The notes below the pieces were generated by a model, which saw only the letters and a list, made by a program, of their open reading frames with translations, did not search any database and was not told the origin of the DNA. Below are positions 44,914 to 56,104 of a DNA stretch of 64,000 bases, piece by piece. The translations under genes and the position numbers were made by a program. Source of the stretch: Bactrocera neohumeralis (taxonomy: Eukaryota; Arthropoda; Insecta; Diptera; Tephritidae). The stretch covers positions 32,112,089-32,176,088 of the forward strand of contig NC_065922.1 in the NCBI RefSeq assembly GCF_024586455.1. Direction: 5' to 3'. Position 1 is the first letter of the stretch; every line of letters begins with the position of its first letter.

Positions 44914-46134
44914 TTGGGTAGTCTAAAAAGTATTTTCGTCTTTCTAATCAAACTTCAACTATTTTTTTTATATTTATAATGAACTTTTATGAACCAAATA
45001 TGTACCATTTTGGTCGACCACTTTTTGCCATTTTTCCACTAGCAACATTATTCGATCAGTGCAAAACTTTTCTGGTTTCTTGGCGAAAAACTGCGACAAG
45101 TTAATTTCACAGGCTTCTCTTGAAGCCAACTTTACTCCATGAAGGGAGTTCTGCATTGACCGAAACAAATGGTAGTCCGATGGTGCAAGTTCAGGCCTAT
45201 ATGGTGGATGCATCAAAACTTTCCAGCCAAATTCTCCCAGTTTTGCCGAGTCATCAAAGATGTATATGCTCTAGCGTTGTCTTGATGGAAGACGATTCTG
45301 TTGATCAGTTCTGGCCGATTGTTTGCATCAATCTCATCAGTTGTTGACAGTAAAATGTAGAATCAATCGTTCGACTAGGCTGGAGCAGCTCATAGTGGAT
45401 GATTCCTTTCCAATCCCACCAAATACTCAGCATAACCTTTCGAGGCGTCAATCCTGACTTAGCGACCATTTGCTGAGCTTCGCCACGCTTGAACCATGAT
45501 CGTTTTCCCACATTATTGTCGTATTTGATCCACTTTTTGTCTCCTGTTACCATTCACTTCAGAAATGGTTCGATTTCATTTCGTTTCAGCAAAGAATCCC
45601 AGATGTTAATTCGTTCCATTAAATTTTTCACAGACAATTCACTTGGTACACAAACATCGAGCTTACTTTTGCAGCAAGCCTTTTTTAAATGGTTCAAAAC
45701 CGTTTGATGATGAATGTTAAGTTTCTTAGCGATGTCATGGCTGCTTATGTGATGGTCCTAGTCAATCATTTCCCTAACTTCATCGACTTTTTCACCGAGA
45801 GGTCGACCAGAGCGAGGTACCTCTTTCACATGGAAATTTCCAGAAGGGAAACGAGCGTTGTTGTGTTCCACGAACTGTTACAGGATCGTCTCTGTAAACT
45901 TCACACATTCGATTGGTGGCTTGCTTGGCATTCTTCCCTTTTTATACACTCATTTTTGAATAGCTGTAACTTTTCTTCAATTACCCCGAATTTAATTTTT
46001 TTTGTTTAAATGAAAACTAGAATCTCACCTTTCCAACACTATATGATAGACCCAATGGAATTGGTAGCACTAGAGATATACGGCTCCAACAACATCTAGT
46101 GACAAAATACGAAAAAATGTTTTCGACTACTCAA
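44914..46134 (-). mobile_element. Full-length but degraded mariner (M3), 1221 bp, with inverted repeats and TA duplication
   Basis: The left end TTGGGTAGTCTAAAAAGTAT (44914) and the complement of the right end, TTGAGTAGTCGAAAACATTT (46134), form about 30 bp inverted repeats. TA flanks both sides (44912-44913, 46135-46136). The minus-strand leader ends in ACAGCTATTCAAAAATGAGT (start near 45957), but a TAA follows after three codons. The rest is frameshifted: a decayed N-terminal domain, MVTGDKKWIKYDNNVGKRSW (45553-45494, first aspartate present) and VMLSIWWDWKGIIHYELLQP. The segment with the second aspartate (45240-45300) is disrupted. MMHPPYRPELAPSDYHLF (45216-45163) holds the third, then LSQFFAKK and VDQNGTYL. 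It is the most complete transposon in the window by structure, but inactive. Confidence 0.8.
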
Positions 46135-46136
46135 TA

Positions 46137-49100
46137 TTTCTTTTAAGAAACAAAATTTACCGTTAGTTTTCGCACCCATTTTAACACATATACAACAAGG
46201 AATGATAGCTATATATGCATACAATAAACGACTGGCTACTAAGTTGCCTCTGGTGAGTAGCCGATAGACATGCAAAATTAAAATTTGGTCCGCAGATCTC
46301 TAGTGGCTGGCAAACTGGCATTATTAGCCACCCTCAATTAGATTTCTAGCTTTACTGACGACATTTTCGTGAAGATTAGTAACGCATAAATGTTCCAAAG
46401 GACAGATATTTTCTAACAATGTAATATAGTGATGAAAATACATTATAGTGATATGTGATAGTGATCTTAAGAGGATTTATTACTTTCGCCTTATTGAAAA
46501 GGGACCTAAACGAGATAGGAATTTGTACCGCACTACTGACGGCCTTAGTTCAGAGTAGAACTATAAAAATGCATTGGATTAGCCATTTTCTTCGGATCGC
46601 CTTCACAATTTGCACTTTCAATGGGCCATCACCCAGTGAGCATGATCGGAATAGACGAAATATATCTAAGTAGAGGACAATTCTTCGCTTCCGGCAATCA
46701 TATACATACAATGAAAGCATAATTTTTAAGTTATAAATATTGTCAATGTATTTGCTTCTATCTTTTCCCCTTTGCCACATCACTTTTCGATTCTAATTTT
46801 ATTTTTGCGGATTTTTGCTGGGCAATATCAGGCTTCAGAAAATAGTGTGCATGGATCGCTTTAGAAATATCTCATCGAACCTTTTCCAATTCCCCACAAA
46901 TCGTCTTTGCAGGATACAAACTGAACCGTGATGCTGTGGAAAAGCCCTTTCAATAAATGAAATTTATATTTATAAATTTGCCAGCATTCCAAATGCCGAT
47001 ATTATCATCGAACTACAAATCTCGGGATTTCGTCGTTCAGTACGGGATACGTTAATAACTGCACAATCAGTGTTCACCACACATATACGCACATGTGTAT
47101 GTGTGCGCCGACGATTCGGTAGAAATCCATGGTGCGCACAACTTTATTGACATGACCCAGTTTTCTCATATAATCATAACTTTTCCACTTTCTCATAGCC
47201 TGCACTAAACGATGTTAACATATCATCATCGCACGCCGCTGCCCCCTCGCCAAGCTCTTGCGCACACTGCTTCACAGGAAGTGCACCTTTCCCAGCATGA
47301 CTGGTTGCATTTGCGAATTTACTTAAAATAAAGCGGGTTACGCCGCCATGAAATTGTAACAAAGCCTACAGGAGCAACAACAACAACAAAAAATACCACA
47401 ACGTGATTTTTTTTGCTTTTGCCCTCTACTTCTATCAACCCACAAAGCCGATCCGACCAAAGTCATAAGTAAATATTATAAAAATCTACCATACAAAAAC
47501 AACAAAAACAAAAGAGAAAAGGCAAACACAACGTTGGAATATTGCAAAATGAAAATCAGTGGAAAATGCAATTTCTACGCCAGTCAAGCGTCAATGGGGC
47601 CACTTTGTTGTAGTTGGTTTGCAGCAATGCTGCAGCATGCTGGCAGGTGGCAGCTGGCATCACATTGTTTTTGTTGTTGACGCTGGCGTACATTTACGAT
47701 TTGCCGCTATTATTGTTGTTGTACCGATTTACTATGCATTGAATTGCATTTAAAGACGCGAACGCCAGTCAGCCTCCGCACAGAAGTTGGATCGGGGAGA
47801 AAGGGGTGAAAGAAGTGTGTGGGTGAAGTCTGCAGCCAGGAGCAGCGATGCCAGTCGCAGTGTTTGTTAGCACACATTTTGCTGTTTTCCCTGCCGGCTA
47901 CCTCTCAGCCATCTGTTTATTGTGATTGAACGGCAGCACAATTGGCTTACAAGGCATGAGGTTGGGGCGTATACGTAACGTCGACTTTCGCATGCAGCTT
48001 CACACATGGTAAAGAGCAAACGTAAATTAACACACGATTGTATGTAATCATGCATACATGTGTATGTATACAAAAGCTCCCACATTTGCAGCCTTGGTTG
48101 CCAATTTTTACATGTGTGTGTGTGTGCATACCTTATAAATTACCACAATGGGCTTGAAAAGTTGGTAATTGGATTGTTTTTAGTTAATAGGTCAGGTATT
48201 GCAACAGCACTACAACAACAAGAATATTGCTGCAACAGTAATTTTATTTACAAGCGACTTTCTCAGTTACTTCACTTTCATTCGTGATGCAAGTGAGCAC
48301 ACGTTTATGTGTATTTTTTTTTTGTTTAAATGTACGCCTATCCTTTTGTGCTTTCATTATTTACTGCTTTCTTTTTTCTTCTCACAATGAAAGTGGGTGA
48401 ATTTCTGCACAATCACATTTGTCGTAGCAATTTGTAACAATAACTGTGTTTAATGGGGCCAGAAGAGTGAACAAGCACAACCACACGCGCACTCACGCAT
48501 ACACCCCACACAGCAACATAGAGCGTTATAGCTGTGGTTGCACGCCATTTAATGCCATTTGTCAACTTCTATTGTAGGCCAGCCCACACACCTTTGTGGC
48601 TATCTGCGATCTCAAGTGTTGTCGAGGATATGTGACGAGACTGTTGAAGTGTTAGGAATGTGCGTGTGTGTGTTGGTTCTTGTATAGAAAAATTAATTTA
48701 TGTTACAATAGTTCTGAATTTGAAGTGAAAATGCTAAATTCTTTAAACCTAAGTATTAAATGTGGGCGGAAACAAGTGCACCTATATGAATCAGGTATAA
48801 TGGCGACGAAAACTGGTTGCCAAGCCCAAACAACACAAATTATCAAAACCTTGGTTGGGACCCACTATTTTGGATATTTACTTGAAAGCATGCAATAGAC
48901 TAAAATTATTTTTTTCAAGGATATGGCAGCCTCTACCTTAAGGTTTCATTGATCTCTATGAAGGCAAATATCGTCATTAAGCTCAGCGAAAAGAAACAAA
49001 AGAAAAGCAAAGGTATGGTACCAATGGACATTTGAACCCTAGGTTCAATATATTTTTGGCTGTAACCCTGCTGGCTTCTGAAATTTACCACTTAGCATCG

Positions 49101-49195
49101 AAAAAAATTTCAACTGGTATGTTATGTTGAATTATGCACCTCTAGAGAAAGTGTGTAAAAGCAGCAACACATCACAGAATTTAAATAGAATGATA
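46137..49195. other. Intergenic sequence with no recognised gene
   Basis: No coding signal is supported. GC-richer unique patches lie at 47040-47380 and 47550-48010 and contain CAACAACAACAACAA (47373-47387). TG/CA microsatellites are near 48110-48127 and 48665-48672. These patches are the best candidates for conserved non-coding or regulatory DNA right of the gene, without direct proof. Confidence 0.35.
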
Positions 49196-49199
49196 TAGA

Positions 49200-49590
49200 A
49201 TTTAAATAGCAACACTTCAGTTGCACCGAAACTATAATACCCTGCACAATAAAAAGAAATTCCAAACAAGAACTTGATTTCGATCGGGCAATTTGTATGA
49301 CAGCTATATGCTATAGTGATCCGATCTGAACAATTTCTTCGGAGATTATAACTTAACTTTGGTAAATAATATATGCAAATTTCGTGTAGATATCTCGTTA
49401 ACTGAAAAAGTTTTCATACAAGTACTAAATTTTGATCGGCCCAGTTTGTATGGCAGCTATATGTTATAGCGGTCTGATCTGAATAATTTAATCGGAGATT
49501 GTAGCTTTGCTTTGATAAATAATATAAGCTAAATTTTGTGAAGACATATTACCAAATACAAAAATTTTCCATACAAAGACTACATTTTGT
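49200..49590 (-). repeat. Family 1 repeat fragment, reversed, with two unit starts
   Basis: The left end matches the family terminus (TTTCGGTGCAACTGAAGTG on the minus strand), followed by TATTGTGCAGGGTATTATAG. Landmarks CAATTTGTATGACAGCTATA (49289) and CAGTTTGTATGGCAGCTATA (49442) are 153 bases apart. AATTTCTTCGGAGATTATAA and TTTAATCGGAGATTGTAGC fit the unit. It is truncated on the right at about 49590. Confidence 0.7.
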
Positions 49591-49640
49591 CTTGTCTCCG
49601 AGGTTTCCTAGTGGGTTTTACAAATTCGTGGCAACCTTAA

Positions 49641-49680
49641 TATATCTGGTTCCGCATATAAAACTATGATTTATTCATTA
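49641..49680 (+). repeat. Left copy of a ~37 bp direct repeat flanking the DD41D relic
   Basis: The sequence starts TATATCTGGTTCCGCATATA and continues AAACTATGATTTATTCA. The right copy at 50512 differs by two bases in the A run. The two starts are 871 bases apart. Confidence 0.8.
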
Positions 49681-50511
49681 GTATTTGACAGATCACGTGG
49701 GATTTCAGACATGGTTCAAGAGAAAGATTCTCAGTATGCTTTGACATTTCATCATGAATAGACTTACTAACGAGCAACGCTTGCAAATCATTGAATTTTA
49801 TTACCAAAATCAGTGTTCGGTTCGAAATGTGTTTTCCGCTTTTTTATCGACAAATATTGTTCAGCGATGAGGCTCATTTCTGGTTGAATGGCTACGTAAA
49901 TAAGCAAAATTGCCGCATTTGGGGTGAAGAGCAACCAGAAGCCGTTCAAGAACTGCCCATGCATCCCGAAAAAATGCACTGTTTGGTGTGGTTTGTACGC
50001 TGGTGGAATCATTGGACCGTATTTTTCAAAGATGCTGTTGGACGCAACGTTACGGTGAATGGCGATCGCTATCGTTCGATGCTAACAAACTTTTTGTTGC
50101 CAAAAATGGAAGAACTGAACTTGGTTGACATGTGGTTTCAACAAGATGGCGCTACATGCCACACAGCTCGCGATTCTATGGCCATTTTGAGGGAAAACTT
50201 CGGAGAACAATTCATCTCAAGAAAGGGACCCGTAAGTTGGCCACCAAGATCATGCGATTTAACGCGTTTAGACTATTTTTTGTGGGGCACGTCAAGAATC
50301 TATCATCAGCTTTTCCAAAGAATATATTCGGGCTATGATGATAGAAAAAGTTGCCCAACACCCAATGAGCCGCGGTCAATTTAAATGAAATTATCTTCAA
50401 AAAGTAAATGTCATGAAAAAATCTAACGTTTCAAATAAAGAACCGATGAGATTTTGCAAATTTTATGCGTTTTTTAAAAAAAAGTTATCAAGCTCTTAAA
50501 AAATCACCCGA
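49681..50511 (+). mobile_element. DD41D mariner (M4) with all three catalytic aspartates but a deleted N-terminal domain
   Basis: ATG at 49754 begins MNRLTNEQRLQIIEFYYQNQ, then CSVRNVF. A deletion joins this, out of frame, to YRQILFSDEAHFWLNGYVNK (frame from 49791; first Asp is residue 26 of that frame). EQPEAVQELPMHPEK follows. Two compensating frameshifts replace TVWCGLxAGGIIGPYF with other residues (about 62-79), then VTVNGDRYRSMLTNF and DMWFQQDGATCHTA (second Asp 119). RSCDLTRLDYFLWG gives the third Asp at 161. Exactly 41 residues separate the second and third, the spacing of the rosa-type DD41D mariners known from Ceratitis. The tail after 50340 is frameshifted. The 3' terminus is probably TTAAAAAATCACCCGATA. 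Confidence 0.75.
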
Positions 50512-50551
50512 TATATCTGGTTCCGCATATAAAAAAATGATTTATTCAATT
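50512..50551 (+). repeat. Right copy of the ~37 bp direct repeat
   Basis: The sequence starts TATATCTGGTTCCGCATATA and continues AAAAAATGATTTATTCA. It begins right where the relic's CACCCGA terminus ends. Confidence 0.8.
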
Positions 50552-50935
50552 TTTAGAACGCATATAACAACGTGGTTCATATGAATAAACAAGTTCTTCC
50601 AAAAGCAGTAAACGTAACATAGCAGAGAATAACATAGAAAACTGAAAAAATGTTAGTTAGGAAGTTCTAAGGTTGAGTAACAGATTTTTCACGAAATCTA
50701 TCATCATTGTTATATGATGATAGAATAGTGAACACTGAGCAATATCCGAGCAAGATCCAAATATTATATATTCTCTTATTGCTTCACTTACTATTAAAAC
50801 ACTATTGGGTCTTTAAATATACGAACAGGATCAATAAGATTTTATTTCTGGTAAGAAGAAATGTTTTGCGATGGATCTCAAAAATTTTACGAAACGCACG
50901 AACTGATTATTCTGCCGATTCAGTCAGAAAATGCC
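50552..50935. other. Intergenic sequence with no recognised gene
   Basis: No coding signal is supported. AT-rich. Confidence 0.3.
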
Positions 50936-50939
50936 TATA

Positions 50940-51190
50940 ACGACATAAAAGCAATGTCAAGCGTCACAAAATTCCTATTGGCTGGTCACTGTCACACGCC
51001 CGCAGAATGGTGCTGATAGATCGAATAGACCGCAGGAAATGTCTAGAGTAAGGCAAGAGAACAATGGAGCATCTCTTGTACACTTGTCCTGCAAGACTAC
51101 ACTGTAAACATCTGGGATCCTCGACACGGTTGAATTGAAGTTGAGGCAATTCCTGAAGGGGAGAAAAATGCTTACAAAACTCAATTTTAC
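50940..51190 (+). mobile_element. Decayed LINE C-terminal zinc-knuckle fragment (Jockey/I group)
   Basis: Plus-strand text near 50980-51000 reads LAGHCHTP (family: LTGHCxxG), and near 51055-51090 TMEHLLYTCPARLHCKHLGS, a Cys-His-Cys cluster equivalent to ETTSHFLLYC of the 14130 fragment. Stops interrupt both sides. It is short and heavily mutated. Confidence 0.45.
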
Positions 51191-51259
51191 TCAAAAAATA
51201 TATTCTGAGGGCTAGCAGATTGTATCGACTCTTTATGTTCAAAACATTTCCCACGGTAC

Positions 51260-52795
51260 CTTAATTTTTTTTCAATACTACTAAATTTTAGTTCGTTTCG
51301 ATCGTGATATCGTCTGATTAAAATAGTTTGAAATAATCAGGGGTGTTGTAGATTCTGAGAGTTGTCGGAATCAGAATTGAAACCGATTTGAATCTGATCA
51401 AAAATGCAGATATTATTGGTTTGATATTCGAAACAGAATTTGTAACGGTTTTGGGTGTCACGGAAACCAATTTTATCGGTTTTGCTATCAGAAACAAAGC
51501 AAGAAGATAGTCGCTCACAGATTTGAAATGCCAGTTCAAAATCAAGTTATTTGATTATTTCGAATTAATTTATCTTTATTTCTACAGGGGAAAACATAAG
51601 TATAAAACACGAAATGTCTTAATTATTTTGTTTTTGGAAAAAAAGCCGGATATTTAAAGATATTGGATTTACAAAACGTAATAAACGTAATTGAACACCC
51701 AAATGCGTCTTTATTCATTCGATTAATGTTATATCTTAAAATCTTTCTTTAATTCGCAACTTCGCATTTATTCATTTGAAAGTTTTGTCACATTAGTAAA
51801 CAGCTCATTCGAATATTGGAATTTTTCCTAACTAAATTCATTAATATTTAACTAGAACTGCAGTTGACAATTTTCGAAATTTGTTTGACGGCTTGAGTTG
51901 AAAAGCATAATAAGTACGGAATTTAAAAACTTCAGCCAAAATGACAATTGGGGTTGGTTGAAAACCGTTATAAAGACCTTTACTTCCATTCTTTGGTATC
52001 ACGGGAAACTTAACAGAAGAATCAGACCTATCGCAATCGAAGAGGGCAAAGTATTTTGGAACTTAGTTCAATCACATGCAAATACATAGATTTTGATTTT
52101 TTTGGAAAACATTGGGAGTAATAAAAATCGTTTTCGAACCACTCACGCTTTCCGTTCTCATGAAACTTTAACATATGTATATATGTATGTTAAAAACACC
52201 AATCGCTTTTTCCCAATGACACCCTATTTACTATTTCGAATCCAATGAAGTGCCCAGACTATTTAGTTGAAATAAATAATAATATTTTATAATAAATATT
52301 TGTTTCATTAGAATATATCCGTAAAGTCAAGACTAAACAAATGCCTTTACTTTCATACATATGTACGTATCAAGTGTTTGTCATAAGTTTTCTCATCGGT
52401 AATAGATGACTCACGCGTGATCTGTCAAAAAATGCTACTGAAAAAAGTACCTCTACTTGGATCACTCGTTATTTTGAAATAAAATATATTGAAACCTCAA
52501 ACTTTAGGTTCAGTTCTGATTGATTTTTTGTTGAGAAGTGCCTTTTATAAAAAACTAGTATAAATATTGATCATGTTCGACTAAAATACATAACTTCAAG
52601 AACTCGAAACTACAACAATCACATTCGCATATCACATATCCGTAGCAAACTGCTGTCGTAAACAACAAATACTTAACTTTTTATTAACCTTAATCCCGAT
52701 TTCGAACTTAGTAAGAATAAGAATCCCTTAAAAGTCGAACTAAGCTCTTCGCAAAAACTGCTGCAAACTTCTAATGCTGCTCATTTTTTATGCTC
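51260..52795. other. Intergenic sequence with no recognised gene
   Basis: No coding signal is supported. The 51330-51540 stretch contains several GAAACCGATTT / ACCAATTTTATCGG variants, suggesting a small degenerate internal repeat. The rest is AT-rich. Confidence 0.3.
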
Positions 52796-52799
52796 TTGC

Positions 52800-54088
52800 C
52801 ACATGTTGATACAGAGTATAATAGTTTTGTTTAAAACTAACCCAGATAAATATTGGGTTATAGATACATAAATGAAAAAGATGACGAGACGAGTTGAAAT
52901 CGGGGTGACTGTCTGTTTGTCTGTCCGTCCGTACGTGCAAGCTGTAACTTCAGTGAAAATTGAGATATCTTCATGAAACTTCGTATGAACGTTTCTTGGC
53001 AAATAAAATTACGAGTTCGTATATAGGCGTAATCGGACCATTGCCACGCCCACAAAACGACATTAATCGAAAGCATATACAGTGCCATAACTAAGCACTA
53101 AATTAAGATATAAAACTATTATTTGGCACAAGGGAGGGCTGTAGCAAGAGACACCTGTGGGCCAAAGATTTTGAAGAAGTGGGCGTGGATCCGCCCTCTA
53201 ATGAGTTTAATGTATATATATATCCCTAAGCTATTACAACCAAATTCACCTAACACAAACTCAACCGCCAATGTGAAAATGGGTGAAGTCGGATGATAAC
53301 CCCGCTCAGTAAAGCAGGGGTCAAAATTAGGATGGGCGTAGCGCCACCCACTTTCAGATGAAAACACATATCTCGAGACCCGATCGACTGATTTCAAACA
53401 AATTTGGTATGTGGCATTCTGACATTGTTATGTTACTGTGTGGAAATAATCAAAATCAGACTGCAACCACGCCTACATCCCACATAACACAATTTTAAAT
53501 TCCATTTGATTCTTTCACTTTCCGGTATACAAATCAAGAATCAATTAATATCTCAAGATAAAACTTTGCACGAATAGTGCCTTTGAGGAGTGTCAACTTA
53601 TGACTGAAAATTTCCCAAATCGAACCAAAACGGTTCAACCCCTTAAGTACTAAATATGGGCACTAAGTGTTTATAGCTGACTTTTGAGCGAAAATTTCGC
53701 TCACTGTATGAGATATATAATTGAAATTCAGAGAGAATCATTTCCAAGCAATAATATCTCTATGTATCAAAAAATGGGTTGAATGGGGTCAATAATTCCT
53801 TTAGCCCCCATATACCTAATATAAAGATTTTCGAACTTCTGGGTGACTTTGTACCGCATATGTCGACCAAAATATATGTTATCTTAACAAAATTGCGAGA
53901 TCATATTTCTCTTATCACGGTGCATATTTGTGTTTAGAATGCATAAAATCGGGTAAAAACTCGCGCTAAACCCCATATAATTAACAGGCCTTATGTACCT
54001 AAAGGTACTTCTCCGGCTTTAATCCTTGGAAGTTGCAAGAATATGAAAACTTCGGTTATACCCGAACTTAGCTCTTCCTTACTTGTTA
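52800..54088 (+). repeat. Most complete family 2 non-coding repeat (mini-me/DINE-like), about 1.3 kb
   Basis: After a leader (ACATGTTGATACAGAGTATA, TAGATACATAAATG) there is a GTCY microsatellite (TGTCTGTTTGTCTGTCCGTC, 52911-52930) and CGTGCAAGCTGTAACTTCAG. Then GGCGTAATCGGACCATTGCC, a GGGCGTGGATCCGCCC palindromic piece (53182-53197), CACTTTCCGGTATACAAATC, TTTAGCCCCCATATACCTAA and AAAGATTTTCGAACTTCTGG. It ends in GAAAACTTCGGTTATACCCG, AACTTAGCTCTTCC and TTACTTGTT. Family 1 also ends in a CGAAG..TTAAC and CTTGTT motif, so the two families may share an origin. No protein is encoded. Two partial copies lie at 2590 and 17030. Confidence 0.68.
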
Positions 54089-54089
54089 T

Positions 54090-54985
54090 TTATACTACTT
54101 AAACCGGCTTATTTTTCTCAGCAACAAAAGCAAAACTATTCTTGTTCAAACTTAAGACGGCAATGGACTCAGAGCAGTGTGAAGCCAAAGTAAACAAAAG
54201 TAAATGAATACGGAAAAGTTATTGCTCTTTATTTAACACCAAAACTATCCACTGCATGGTTTTTGTAACTACACATACACACACCAGAAAATCAGCCAAA
54301 TTTCGTTTTGAGGAAAACTTTTCATACCCTCACGCCACTCACTGCTATTGCACGTACTTATCTGCAATTTATTTGGAGTCCCTGCAAAGAGCGAATTCGC
54401 CGGCAGGCACGTTTTACCCCTGAGACAATGGTGCGCGAGTTTTGAGCGCGGCGTCAAGTTTCACTCCAACAAAAGTGCGTTGTCACTTTGACAATTGGAC
54501 AGATTTCAAAACAATGGCATGAATGCAAAGAACAGCTTTACGGCGCTGCAAAGGCACTTAGGTGAGTGCCCGGCTGAGGAAATATTTCCTTTGCACAAAA
54601 GTAGCTGCAATTCAGCAATGAGCAATGAAAGTTACAGAGCATAAATACATAAAGTGACTCTAGAGTTGTAATTACGAAAATATTTGCTCTGCTTCTGCAT
54701 TGTGCTTGCAACCTAGCGCAGCTTTTGATTAAACTTCCAGTGTAAATTGTGGCGTATTTAAGTCTTAAATGGAAACTTGTTCAACAACTTAAACGCAACT
54801 CCAAGCATACAAATAATAATTCGGCCAAGGCGCGATAACGGACTAGAAAATTGTTTTTCTTTAAATTGGTTCTAAAACAAGTTTAGAGATTTCTACAAAC
54901 GCTGAGAAAAGAGTTATCCATTCGCAAAACTTAATAAAGGAATATATGAAAAAATAATAATTTTAGAATTATTACCGTTTAACGC
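54090..54985. other. Intergenic sequence with no recognised gene
   Basis: A GC-moderate stretch (54240-54830) has no supported frame and looks like unique host DNA. Confidence 0.35.
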
Positions 54986-54989
54986 ATAC

Positions 54990-55270
54990 ACCAACGCTAT
55001 AACACCCTACACAAATAAAAAATAAAAAACTGATTGATCAGCTTGCATGAAAGCTTTGTTGATTACAGAAATTGCAATAATTTCCTCAAGCACGAACCCA
55101 AACAAAATTTCATTAAAATATCTCCTCAAATGGAAAAGTTTTCTTTACAATATAAGCTTTAGTGGTTCGATATCGACTATTCCGACAAAAGAACAACTTC
55201 TTGGGGAGAAAAGTTCAGTTTGATATCTCAAAAACTAAGGGACTAATTCATTAACATGTTTAGGATATTA
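54990..55270 (-). repeat. Family 1 repeat fragment, reversed, degenerate
   Basis: On the minus strand: TTAGTCCCTTAGTTTTTGAG, ATATCAAACTGAACTTTTC, AAGAAGTTGTTCTTTTGTCG, GAATAGTCGATATCGAACCA, then a decayed unit and TTATAGCGTTGG near the left end. The order agrees with the 31172 copy. Units are more diverged and the array is collapsed to about one unit. Confidence 0.55.
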
Positions 55271-55349
55271 AAAAAAATTTTTCGTCGATCTTTTTTCATA
55301 ACTCATATGGGATTATGTAGTCGTGTCAAACAAACTGAAACAGTCGACG

Positions 55350-55480
55350 AAAATCGATAAGTTAACATGTTTTTTCTACCCACAAATGCGTGAAAAAACT
55401 TTTACATATTATTGGTTTCAAAAAGATGAGAAGACGGCATGTCATGGTATACTGGGAATAAAACTACTCAGTTTCTGCCA
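55350..55480 (+). mobile_element. Possible transposase core trace
   Basis: A short plus-strand frame reads CFFYPQMREKTFTYYWFQKD EKTACH. It recalls the FP.LRE..F..YWFQQDGATCHTA segment around the second catalytic aspartate of DD41D-type mariners. The surrounding sequence gives no further support, so this may be coincidence. Confidence 0.25.
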
Positions 55481-55739
55481 TAACAGATTCTTGAATTTCT
55501 GCTGTAAAACTAAAATGTCATGGACTAGCTAACTTGATCTTAAAATTTGACAGCTCTTCCTTGTGTAAGATTATTGGAAAAGGAATATATAGGCCAGCTA
55601 CCCTCGGATCATTGACAAGCTCAAGCCTCAAGTACATGTATACCCAAAACATGATTAGACCGCCAGCAATGTTTAAAAAAATAATAAAAAATTGCATCTT
55701 TGGAGCACCACTGGAGTCCCTAGAAAGTGAAATTTCAAA

Positions 55740-56100
55740 AATAAGTAACTATGTACAAGCCATACATTGCCGTCCTGCAATTTGGTGCTATTTGGTGTAG
55801 ATAACGACATCATCTGATGAGTCGGCCTTAAGAGTGTTCGAGAGTAAGATTTCGCGGAAGATGTATGGTCCTTTGCGTATTGGCAATGGTGAGTACCGCG
55901 GTCGATGGAACGATAAGTTGTACGAGATATACGACGTCATTGACATAGTTCAGCGAACGGGGGCTGCGCCACAGGTTACAGAAAGATCTGGCTGCACTTG
56001 GTATCTAGAATTGGCGCCAAATAGCGATAAAAAGAAACACTGCTGTCTCGCGCAGCCGTTAACTCAGCTATATCGGCACGCGTAAGCGATGCCTAAGCCA
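55740..56100 (+). mobile_element. 3' fragment of the RTE-like LINE
   Basis: CRPAIWCYLV (relatives: VLQYGAEAW, near 55770-55800) is followed after a stop by DESALRVFESKISRKMYGPL, RIGNGEYRGRWNDKLYEIYD and IVQR (55815-55957). A deletion then joins to C-terminal remnants in other frames (WYLELAPNSDKKK; then AVNSAI..ARKRC-like text near 56055-56085). It matches 39230-39420 of the longer LINE. No (GAA)n tail is seen. Confidence 0.65.
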
Positions 56101-56104
56101 GTAA

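Noticed and set aside
47174..47362. 62-codon minus-strand frame in a GC-richer patch
   Set aside because: No splice signals, no known motif, and adjacent CAA repeats. Only base composition favours it.
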